From Humulus lupulus (Eukaryota; Streptophyta; Magnoliopsida; Rosales; Cannabaceae): a stretch of 64,000 bases of DNA. Location: NCBI RefSeq assembly GCF_963169125.1, contig NC_084796.1, positions 91,992,888 to 92,056,887 of the forward strand, written 5' to 3'. The notes beneath the pieces were generated by a model. The model saw only the letters and a list, made by a program, of their open reading frames with translations. It was not told the origin of the DNA and did no database searches. This document shows, piece after piece, positions 23,701 to 31,598 of the stretch. Made by a program: the position numbers and the translations under genes. Positions within the stretch are counted from its first letter, which is position 1; every line of letters begins with the position of its first letter.

Positions 23701-24027
23701 ACCAAGGATAAGGCTATTCTCTCCCTCGAGGGCAAAGTGAAGCAGTTGGAGCTTGACAACTCCAAGAATCTGGAAAAGTATAAGAGGACAACACTCCGAT
23801 GTTTCTACAATTTCTGGAAACACAATCAGGGTGCTGACTTTAGCTACCTTTCAGAGGAAGTCAGAACTGCGGAGCTGGCCCGATGTGCTGCCTAACTGGC
23901 CGAGGAGGAAGCAAGAGCCGCGACCCCTGCCACTCCAAGCGTTGCTGGTTTGGAAGAAGAAGATGTTGTTGAGGACGTGACTAACCAGGATGCTGCTCAG
24001 GACCCTCCAGCCCCGAATGCCTCTTGA
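20795..24027 (+). pseudogene. Element B antisense spliced gene (gypsy-type transposon domain)
   Basis: The gene runs antisense to gag-pol. The model has five exons: about 20795-20942 (noncoding), 21369-22200, 22284-22805, 22894-23333 and 23452-24027. All introns are GT-AG; the start of exon 1 is uncertain. ATG at 21375 gives MPDLWGGERPIDDDLL, matched by MHDPWGGERLTDDDLL in C. Exon 2 holds the PF04195-like domain (LPLHPFFVGVANYFGVAPFQ to GYFFTPDI-like end), exon 3 a Pro-rich and acidic linker, exon 4 a basic Pro-rich stretch, exon 5 a coiled coil. Two stops break it (TGA 21621, TAA 23893). The function is unknown; introns can persist because they are antisense to the genomic RNA. Confidence 0.75.
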
Positions 24028-24340
24028 ATTCTTATTTGTTTTTTTCTTCTTTTTTGGATATACGACCCAAGGGTCATGGTGTAAAGACAGTAGTTTCTTT
24101 TTTAAACTTTGCTGCACGGGCAGCAAATCTTTTTACTTTGAACAGTTATATCCAAACTTAAATCTTGATGTTATAATATTTATAACATTTGTTCGTATGA
24201 CCGAACTTAGCATAGTACTTTGCCATGATTTATCAAAACACAAATTTTGAAAAATACTCTAAGTACTGTAGCATGCTTTCACTTATTTTGTTCATGTGTT
24301 TACATACCTTGAGAAGTATGCTTTGCTATCGATGTGCCTT

Positions 24341-24386
24341 ATATGCCCCCCAAGTGATCGAGGAGCTTTAGGTCCTTGGTCACTTG
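24341..24386 (-). promoter_or_regulatory. Hairpin with PPT-like G6 tract (element B)
   Basis: Arms CAAGTGATCGAGGA and TCCTTGGTCACTTG can pair on either strand. On the sense strand they are followed by ACTTGGGGGGCATATAAGG. The block lies between the convergent ends of integrase (24696) and the antisense gene (24027), with an upstream block (GGGACTGTGC, CAGCCAGTC) also shared with C. The remaining 24028-24695 interval shows nothing else. Confidence 0.65.
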
Positions 24387-24695
24387 CCTTGACCATAACC
24401 TGTTCGAACGTTCCTGTTCGTAGTAAAACTGATACTTGTAATACAACAAAACAACACACGTAATGAACAAATACTTGTAAATATAAATTCACAAAGGTTG
24501 GCAAGAATGACTGGCTGAGCACAGTCCCTTATAATCTCGTATGAAAAATGGACTAAACATGTCTTTACGAGTGATTCTGAAATAGAATCTTACATATAAG
24601 AGCAGTTAGCCATACATCGTGGCTAACCCTCTTTGCAAAACTTGTAAAAATTAAAAAGAGAAATTTAAACAAGCCAGTCCTTTAAGAAGGGCTGT

Positions 24696-25774
24696 TCATT
24701 GATAGTACTTGCGCAGGTGTTCTCCATTCCAATAGCGCGGAACGAGATCTCCGTTTAAGCGTGCAAGTTTGTAGGTGCCTGGGTGAAGGACTTCTTCAAT
24801 CTGGTAAAGCCCTTCCCAGTTAGGTCCGAGCACTCCAGCAGTGGGGTCGCGGGTATTTAAGAAAACTCGTCGTAGCACCAAATCTCCGACGTTGAATTTT
24901 CTTTCTTTAACTTTGGAGTTAAAGTAGCAACTCGGAGTTGGGATTTTTCTCGTATCTCATCGATCGAGTCTAGGGACTCCATCATCAACTGGCTGTTCAC
25001 GTCCTGGTCGTAAGTCAAACGCCGATGTGAGGGGGGATCTAACTCGACAGGTAACATTGCCTCATATCCGTAGGCTAGAGAAAATGGGGTATGCCCTGTT
25101 GTTGTTCGATGAGATGTTCTATACGACCAGAGGACTTCAGGCAGCTATTCTGGCCACGCTCCTTTAGCTTCTTCAAGTCTTTTCTTCAGGGTGTCCTTGA
25201 GAGTTTTGTTTACAGCTTCGACTTGCCCATTCGCTTGGGGGTGTGCGACTGAAGAAAAGCTCTTAATAACCCCGTGCCTCTCGCAGAAATCGGTGAATAG
25301 GTCGCTGTCAAATTGGGTCCCGTTGTCTGAAACTATCTTTCTGGGCAAACCATACCAGCATACAATGTTCTTGATGACAAAATCAAGAACTTTCTTGGTC
25401 GTGATGGTTGCAAGTGGTTCAGCTTCGGCCCATTTTGTGAAATAATTGACTGCCACAACTGCGTACTTTACTCCTCCTTTTCCTGTTGGCAGTGATCCAA
25501 TCAAGTCTATTCCCCATATTGCGAAAGGCCACGAGCTCTGCATCTGCTTTAGCTCGTTTGGAGCTGCTCGTGGGATCTTGGAGAACCTTTGACATTTATC
25601 GCATCTTCGTACGTACTCCATTGAATCGTCGTTCATTGTTGGCCAGAAGTAGCCTTGTCGTAGAACTTTTTTCGCCAAACTCTGCCCCCCAGCGTGATCT
25701 CCGCAGAAGCCTTCGTGCACCTCTTTCATGAGTTCCTTAGCTTTTTCTGATGTAATGCACCTGAGTAGTGGCAT
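24696..25774 (-). pseudogene. Element B integrase, nearly complete
   Basis: The zinc region HEGFCGDH with CDKCQRF is followed by the catalytic core: WGIDLIGSLPTGKGG (first Asp), VSDNGTQFDSDLF (second Asp) and ANGQVEAVNKTLK (Glu). All three acids are kept. The C-terminal part ends at GEHLRKYYQ (24696). There is one stop after KGAWPE (25145), and a deletion of roughly 25 bp near 24925 shifts the frame before the C-terminal block 24696-24881. It would insert cDNA. Confidence 0.88.
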
Positions 25775-25789
25775 TGAATATCCTCTTCG

Positions 25790-26476
25790 TTACATAACAC
25801 CGTCGAGCAGTATGTACCTAGCAGCCCACCTTTGCAGAGTTCTGGCCTTGTTTCTATCTGCTGGCAATGTTCCATTTGTCAGATACTCCAGGTAAGGCGT
25901 CATCCATGTATCTTCTGCACGAATCTCCATGTTGGCTTCGGCCACTTCAATGCTTGGCTTACTCAATCTTTCTACCGGGATTATGTTCAAGGTGTCAGCA
26001 TCCTTTGCACTTGCGAGTTTAGCTAAGGCGTCTGCATTCGAATTTTGGTCTCGCGGAATTTGCTGGAGGGTGGACTTTGTAAACTGGGCTAGCAAATCTT
26101 TCGTTTTATTAAGGTAGGCCATCATCTTTAATCCTCGCGCTTGATATTCTCCCAGGACTTGATTCACGACCAGCTGAGAGTCGTTGTAAATATCGAGCAC
26201 TTTTATACTCATATCCTTGGCCATTCTCAGTCCAGCGAGGAGCGCTTCGTATTCTGCTTCATTGTTTGATGCTGCGAAGTCAAACCTGATTGCGCAGTGA
26301 AATCGATGCCCTTCAGGCGTTATCAATATCACTCCCGCTCCAGCGTGGGATTCATTGGATGAACCATCCGTGAATAGTTTCCATGAAGGAGTCTCGTCTT
26401 GAGGCATGGGCGCTTCAGGCTGTTTACACAGCTCACTCTTGGGGAGTTCGGTGAACTCCGCAATAAAATCGGCCAA
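25790..26476 (-). CDS. Element B archaeal-type RNase H domain
   Basis: A 228-codon segment of pol, in frame with RT and integrase but bounded by stops (TAG upstream near 26526, TAA at 25790). The domain has WKLFTDGSSNESHAGAG (Asp), ASNNEAEYEALLAGL (Glu), YNDSQLVVNQ (Asp) and RDQNSNADALAKLAS (Asp), all four expected acids. It follows the ordinary gypsy RNase H, the dual arrangement described for Tat elements. The tail (VPVERL-type, DTWMTPYLEYL) leads into integrase. Confidence 0.85.
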   Translation of the reverse strand: MADFIAEFTELPKSELCKQPEAPMPQDETPSWKLFTDGSSNESHAGAGVILITPEGHRFHCAIRFDFAASNNEAEYEALLAGLRMAKDMSIKVLDIYNDSQLVVNQVLGEYQARGLKMMAYLNKTKDLLAQFTKSTLQQIPRDQNSNADALAKLASAKDADTLNIIPVERLSKPSIEVAEANMEIRAEDTWMTPYLEYLTNGTLPADRNKARTLQRWAARYILLDGVM

Positions 26477-26593
26477 GACTTGCCCTTTTATTGCTGCTCG
26501 CGGTAAATAAGTTACATCGAACTATCCTAATTCGACCGCCCATTTTAACAGTCGTCCAGCCGCCTCAGGTTTTTGGAGGACTTGCCGAAGGGG

Positions 26594-27952
26594 CTAGTCG
26601 GTCAGAACTGTGATAGGATGGGCTTGGAAGTACGGACGCAACTTTCTGGAGGCTAGAATTAAGCAATATGCTAACCTCTCAATTGGTGGATATTTCAATT
26701 CTGCACCGATAAGCCTTTTGCTGACATAGTAAACAGCTTTCTGTATGCCTCCTTCCTCCCGTATTAGTACCGCACTAGCAGCAACTTCGGTAATCGCCAG
26801 ATAAATATACAAAGTCTCTCCTTCGATTGGTTTTGATAGGATGGGAGGTTGCGACATATGAGCTTTTAAGGCCTGGAATGCTTGCTCGCAGTCTTCCGTC
26901 CATTCAAACTTCTTATTCCCCCTGAGTAGATTGAAGAATGGAACGCACTTGTCAGTTGATTTTGAGATGAATCTACTTAGGGCAGCGATCCTTCCGGTCA
27001 GGCTTTGTACATCCTTGATTCTCTCCGGCGACTTCATGTCGATCAGGGCTTTTATCTTGTCAGGGTTGGCCTCGATTCCTCTTGAATTTACTATAAACCC
27101 CAAAAACTTCCCTGATCCGACTCCAAAGGAACATTTGAGGGGATTCAACTTCATCTGATACTTGTTCAACACATCAAAGCATTCTCGCAAATTCCTCACA
27201 TGTCCTTCTGCCTTCTTGGACTTTACCAACATGTCATCCACATATACCTCCATGCTTACCCCGATCAGCTCCTTGAACATGTGGTTGACCAGTCGTTGGT
27301 AAGTTGCGCCTGCGTTTTTCAGCCCGAAGGGCATTACTTTGTAACAATATAAGCCCGTATCGGTCCGAAAGCTGGTATGATCCTCGTCAGGGGGATGCAT
27401 GCTGATCTGGTTGTAACCTGAATACGCATCCATGAACGAGAGGATCTCATGTCCTGCAGTAGCATCGACCAACTGGTTGATCCTTGGGAGTGGGAAACAG
27501 TCTTTTGGGCAGGCTTTATTGAGATCTGTAAAATCCACGCAGGTCCGCCATTTGCTGTTAGGCTTGGGGACCAGCACCGGATTGGAGACCCACGATGGAT
27601 AAAATGCCACCCTGATGAACCCATTCTCTTTAAGTCTTTCGACTTCTTCTTTCAAGGCTTTTGATCTGTCTTTATCGAGCAGCCTTCTTTTTTGTTGCAC
27701 AGGTGGAAAGGCTTTGTTTATGTTCAGGACATGGCTGATCACTGCTGGATCTATCCCAACCATGTCTTTATGCGACCAGGCGAAAACTTCCTGGTTCTCT
27801 TGCAAGAATTTCACCAGTGCCTGCTTTGCGGTAGGCTCTAAATTCTTCCCAACCCTCACGACTCTGGTCGGGTCTTTTTCATCGAGTTGGACCTCCTCCA
27901 GGTCCTCGACGGGTCCAACATGTTCTTCAAAATCCCCAAAGCGAGGATCCAA
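26594..27952 (-). CDS. Element B reverse transcriptase and gypsy RNase H
   Basis: 452 codons are open. RT motifs appear in order: VFAWSHKDMVGIDP, PVLVPKPNSKWRTCVDFTDL, CPKDCFPLPRIN, LSFMDAYSGYNQI, MPFGLKNAGATYQRL and the intact catalytic MEVYVDDMLVKS. RNase H begins at EDCEQAFQALKAHM. It is in frame with the protease ORF across one UAG (27980-27982) and ends at a TAG (after VLTD) replacing a Gln codon. The Met at 27952 is the first after the UAG, so it need not be the real start; translation as part of gag-pol is more likely. Confidence 0.88.
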   Translation of the reverse strand: MDPRFGDFEEHVGPVEDLEEVQLDEKDPTRVVRVGKNLEPTAKQALVKFLQENQEVFAWSHKDMVGIDPAVISHVLNINKAFPPVQQKRRLLDKDRSKALKEEVERLKENGFIRVAFYPSWVSNPVLVPKPNSKWRTCVDFTDLNKACPKDCFPLPRINQLVDATAGHEILSFMDAYSGYNQISMHPPDEDHTSFRTDTGLYCYKVMPFGLKNAGATYQRLVNHMFKELIGVSMEVYVDDMLVKSKKAEGHVRNLRECFDVLNKYQMKLNPLKCSFGVGSGKFLGFIVNSRGIEANPDKIKALIDMKSPERIKDVQSLTGRIAALSRFISKSTDKCVPFFNLLRGNKKFEWTEDCEQAFQALKAHMSQPPILSKPIEGETLYIYLAITEVAASAVLIREEGGIQKAVYYVSKRLIGAELKYPPIERLAYCLILASRKLRPYFQAHPITVLTD

Positions 27953-27979
27953 ATCTATATCCTCACTTTGGGCAACACC

Positions 27980-29851
27980 CTATTTGGTGACGTTACCACC
28001 TGATTGGGCTTGTCTGTTTTCTGCCATCTGCAATCGGTCTGGGGTAGCGCTCTTCGATGCTCCACTTTTTGCCTTTGTGATCGAGGCGTTATAGCACTCC
28101 CTGGCTTCCCTTTGGTTTCCTAAGACGCATCCTACCCCTGCGTCCGTTGGGAACTTCATGGCTAGGTGCCACATGGAGACGATGGCCCTTAGGTCAACCA
28201 GTATGGGCCTTCCAATAAAGGCGTTATATGCTGAAGGACAATCGACCACTACAAAAGTGGTGAGTAATGTCCTTGAGGCAGGCGCTATACCCGTTGTTAC
28301 TGGGAGTTTGATCATTCCGGCTGGGGCGAGTCCTTCTCCAGAGAAGTCGTATATGGTTTGATTGCAGGGCTCCAGGTCTTTTACGGACAACTTCATTCGT
28401 TCCAGTGTTGACTTATACAGGATGTTCACTGAACTTCCTGTATCGACCAGTACTCTTTTTACCATCATATTGGCCATCTGGATGTCCACGACCAGTGGAT
28501 CGAAATGTGGGAACCGGACGTGTTGGGCATCGCCATCAGAGAAGGTTATCCCATATTCCTCTGAGCAAGCCTTTTTTGGCGCACGGTCCTCCACAGTCAT
28601 CATCTCGATGTCCTGGTCGTGACGTAGAGTCCGAGCATATCGTTCTCTAGCCTTTCCGCTATTTCCCACGAGGTGCGGGCCTCCACAGATGGTTAAGATT
28701 GTTCCGGCTACGGGGGCAGGCTGTAATGGTGGCGAGCGTTGGCGTGTGGATGTCTGCTCATTGCCACCTGGAGCTTCTCGTTGGGAAGTTCCCGAGGCCC
28801 GTACGTACCTTCTCAAGTGTCCTTGTCTAATAAGGAACTCGATTTCATCTTTTAACAGGTTGCATTCATTAGTGTCATGTCCGTAGTCGTTATGGTAACG
28901 ACAGAACTTGGTAGTGTCTCTTTTCGAAATGTCTTTTCGAATGGGCCCAGGTTTCTTGTAAGGTACACTAGAGCTTGTGGCCTGGTAAACCTCTCCTCGA
29001 GACTCGACGAGGGCAGTGTAGTTTGTGAACCTAGGTTCATAACGATTACCCTTGGCTCGTTTATTATCGGAGGTTGAAGGCTCATTGTGCGGCCGTTTCC
29101 CACCGTTCTTGCCATTACCATTGCTGTGCTCGTTGCCTTTGCCGTTGCCATCAGGTTTGGAACCATTGGCGGCTTTGGCGGGTTCGTTGGCCTTCTTACC
29201 CTTGTTCGAGGGTTTTCCATCATCAGCAATGGCCTCTTCGAGCTTGATATAACGATCAGCTCGGTCCAAGAACTCCTGGGTGGTTCTAACCCCGTCCTTA
29301 CGAAGACTCTTCCATAGAGGCGAACGACGTCTCACTCCTACGGTTATAGCCATCATTTTTCCTTCGTCTCCGACTGTCTTTGCTCCAGCTGCTGCTCGCA
29401 TAAAGCGCTGGATGTAATCCTTCAGTGATTCTCCATCCTGCTGGCGGATTTTGACCAGCTGGTTTGCTTCGGTTGGGTGCACACGACCCGCATAGAACTG
29501 TCTGTAGAACTCCCTTACGAACATTTCCCAGGAAACTATGCTTGCAGGTGGGAACTTAAAGAGCCACTCTTGTGCTGCTTCAGAAAGTGTTGCAGGGAAG
29601 ATCCTGCACCGAGCGTCTTCGGACACTTTCTGAATGTCCATCTGAATCTCAAATTTATTCACATGCGAGACTGGGTCCCCATATCCATCAAAGTTCGGGA
29701 GCGTAGGCATTTTGAACTTGCTGGGAGTTTCGGCGTTAGCTATCCTCTGGACGAAAGGAGTACCTTTCCTCCTGTCGTGGTCGATGTAAGAAGTCCTTCC
29801 TCCGACCAGCTGCTGCACAGCCTGATTGAGTGCGTCAATCTGGGCCTGCAC
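27980..29851 (-). CDS. Element B gag capsid, zinc knuckle and protease
   Basis: 623 codons are open, and the same frame extends upstream to about 29990. Capsid region: FKMPTLPNFDGYGDPVSHVN, then FPPASIVSWEMFVREFYRQF. A Lys/Asn-rich linker leads to the knuckle CRYHNDYGHDTNEC (CxxHxxxxHxxxxC). The protease has the intact motif VLVDTGSSVNILY and a second conserved box VDCPSAYNAFIGRP. It ends in a UAG that element C shares. The upstream gag ORF is in another frame because of a change near a G5 run at about 29995. Confidence 0.86.
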   Translation of the reverse strand: MQAQIDALNQAVQQLVGGRTSYIDHDRRKGTPFVQRIANAETPSKFKMPTLPNFDGYGDPVSHVNKFEIQMDIQKVSEDARCRIFPATLSEAAQEWLFKFPPASIVSWEMFVREFYRQFYAGRVHPTEANQLVKIRQQDGESLKDYIQRFMRAAAGAKTVGDEGKMMAITVGVRRRSPLWKSLRKDGVRTTQEFLDRADRYIKLEEAIADDGKPSNKGKKANEPAKAANGSKPDGNGKGNEHSNGNGKNGGKRPHNEPSTSDNKRAKGNRYEPRFTNYTALVESRGEVYQATSSSVPYKKPGPIRKDISKRDTTKFCRYHNDYGHDTNECNLLKDEIEFLIRQGHLRRYVRASGTSQREAPGGNEQTSTRQRSPPLQPAPVAGTILTICGGPHLVGNSGKARERYARTLRHDQDIEMMTVEDRAPKKACSEEYGITFSDGDAQHVRFPHFDPLVVDIQMANMMVKRVLVDTGSSVNILYKSTLERMKLSVKDLEPCNQTIYDFSGEGLAPAGMIKLPVTTGIAPASRTLLTTFVVVDCPSAYNAFIGRPILVDLRAIVSMWHLAMKFPTDAGVGCVLGNQREARECYNASITKAKSGASKSATPDRLQMAENRQAQSGGNVTK

Positions 29852-29931
29852 TGCGGCAGGAATTGTGGTGGCCTCTGTGGCTGGGGGGATGTTCTCGCCG
29901 TGCCTTTCTCGATGATCGTTGAGTACATCTC

Positions 29932-30918
29932 TCAGGTCCTCTTCTCTTCTTCGTTGCTCGCTACCTCCGAGCCGGTTGAAGACATTATTTTGTCTGGGCT
30001 GCCCCCAGCTTCTTGTCTATTTGGCTGGTCACCTTGAGGTATTTGGCTCCTGCCTTTACCTCTTTCTCCATTCCTCCCACCATCATTTCCCTTGCCTGAG
30101 TCGGCCTCATTGTACCCATGACCATCTCTGAACCTTGACTGGCTGTGGTGAGACTGACTGTTCCCTCTGTTACCGTCTCTGGCAGAAACGCCCCGAGCGT
30201 TAGAGGGTGGCCTGCGCTGGTCGCGGTGTCCCTGTGTATCGTTATGCCGTGGGGGTCCACGGACCACAGAGCCTAGTTCCGAGTCCCTTCTGTTACCAGG
30301 AGGGTAGTGACCTCTGTTCGCTTGGTTTGGCCTGTCATTCTCATGGCGCCTAGGACTACGAGGCTGACGCTCGGTCCTATTCTGCCTTTGCTGCGGGGAA
30401 TTACCCCGAGCAGCTTGGGATGGCGGATTTTCCTCGGGGTCCAACGGGACATCGTCATGGGGCGTCTGGGGCTGCTCAGGCCTCTGCGGACTTGAAGGCT
30501 GAACTGGTGGGCTAGGATTGGGACCCTTCTGAGGTGGCCCATTTTCAGGTTGGTTAGGCTGCAAGGCAGGTGCGGCCTGATTTCTAGCCAACAGCAAGGC
30601 CGCTTCAAGGGCTGCCATGGCCTCGGTCTGGCGGCGATCCACCTCTGCTTGTCTCTCGCTCAACTCCACCCGCGGACGATCAAGCTCCTGCTGCTGTCGT
30701 GCCATAACTTCTGCGGCAGTCTCTTGATTGGCCCTCAGACTGGCCAATTCTTCTTGCAACGCGCCCAGGGCGCTCTTTAGCGTCGCATCGTCCATTTCCT
30801 CCTCTTCAAAATCTAGTTGCGGCTCATCTTCCGCCATGCTTGCAGGGGGAGGAGGAGGTGGTGGGTTCGACGGTGCAGCGACAGTTGCCTGCCCAGTTTT
30901 CCTTCCTGCTTTCGCCAT
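29932..30918 (-). pseudogene. Element B gag N-terminal part
   Basis: ATG at 30918 (MAKAGRKTGQ) is chosen over the in-frame ATG at 30939 because element C starts the same way (MAKTSRKAGQ). A coiled coil of about 80 residues (LQEELASLRANQETAAEVM) is followed by a long Pro/Gln/Arg/Gly-rich tail, likely disordered and RNA binding. The frame slips at about 29995, so capsid continues in another frame. The indel lies in GGGGG, consistent with loss of one G. Confidence 0.8.
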
Positions 30919-30944
30919 TGGTTTTCTTAACAGCAACAAATCAA

Positions 30945-30966
30945 TCTCTCAATGAAAGCACCAGAA
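30945..30966 (-). promoter_or_regulatory. Element B primer binding site
   Basis: The minus strand after the 5' LTR reads TTC then TGGTGCTTTCATTGAGAG. TGG pairs with the CCA end of a tRNA. The same 18 bases follow the LTR of element A, and C differs by one base. I could not assign the tRNA. Confidence 0.75.
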
Positions 30967-31561
30967 TGTTGACCCACGATTTAGCCAACTGACACGGAGT
31001 CAAAATATGAATGATATAGACGAATGTATAGAGAATAACGTAATGACAAAAGTAAAGAAAACACAGTGATTTATAGTGGTTCGGCCCCAGGATCTAGAAA
31101 TGACCTACGTCCACTTAGAATGATATTGATATGGAATCAAAAGTGTGATCAGAGAACTTGGGTTCAATGAGTTTCAACACTTCTGACAAACAATACAAGT
31201 TTACTAGGAGAAATTCTATAATCTCTATGATTCAGAAGCTCCCAAAAAAAAGGTCCCTTCCCTTGAGCTATCTCTTGCTATTTATAGGCTCATGGAGGGT
31301 TACAAAATATTGTTACAGATATTATCCCCTAAATAATGGGATATCCAGAAGATTGCATGAGATAAATTCGGGATTCACAAAGATCTTCCCATAATTGTTG
31401 CCTTGCCTGCGGAACTACCGACCAGACTGGTCGTGGGTAAGACCGGCTTGTCATGCTTCTGCTGTGCATCCTGGTCGATACTCTAGCAGACGCCTTCCAG
31501 GTATCAGCCACGTGTCAAGAGATTATCTGCCACGTCACAAATGCTAATTTATTGGATAACA
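30967..31561 (-). repeat. Element B 5' LTR with promoter
   Basis: 595 bp. A TATA box (TATAAATAG on the minus strand, 31278-31286) lies in a GAGCCTATAAATA context also found in element C's LTR, so gag-pol transcription probably starts about 30 bp downstream of it. Confidence 0.93.
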
Positions 31562-31580
31562 AATGTATGCAGAGATTAAT

Positions 31581-31598
31581 GACCGCTCTGGTACAAAT
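31581..31598 (-). promoter_or_regulatory. E2 primer binding site
   Basis: The minus strand after the 5' LTR reads TTGTACCAGAGC. This is two mismatches from TGGTATCAGAGC, the usual copia site for the initiator methionine tRNA. Element B inserted 15 bp further into the leader. Confidence 0.7.

Larger units (their letters stand above)
19934..31561 (-). mobile_element. Element B: young Tat-type Ty3/gypsy retrotransposon
   Basis: The element is 11,628 bp with 5-bp TSD AATGT (19929-19933 and 31562-31566) and two 595-bp LTRs beginning TGTTGACC and ending GGATAACA. Sense (minus) order: 5' LTR, PBS, gag, protease, RT, RNase H, archaeal-type RNase H, integrase, conserved hairpin, antisense extra gene, PPT, 3' LTR. 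I count 7 LTR differences, about 1.2%, so insertion is recent. pol carries a few stops and a small indel, so the copy is probably not autonomous. Confidence 0.96.

Noticed and set aside
28887..30955. Long plus-strand frames opposite B gag-pol
   Set aside because: Shadow frames of the GC-rich gag coding strand; codon structure and homology belong to the minus strand.
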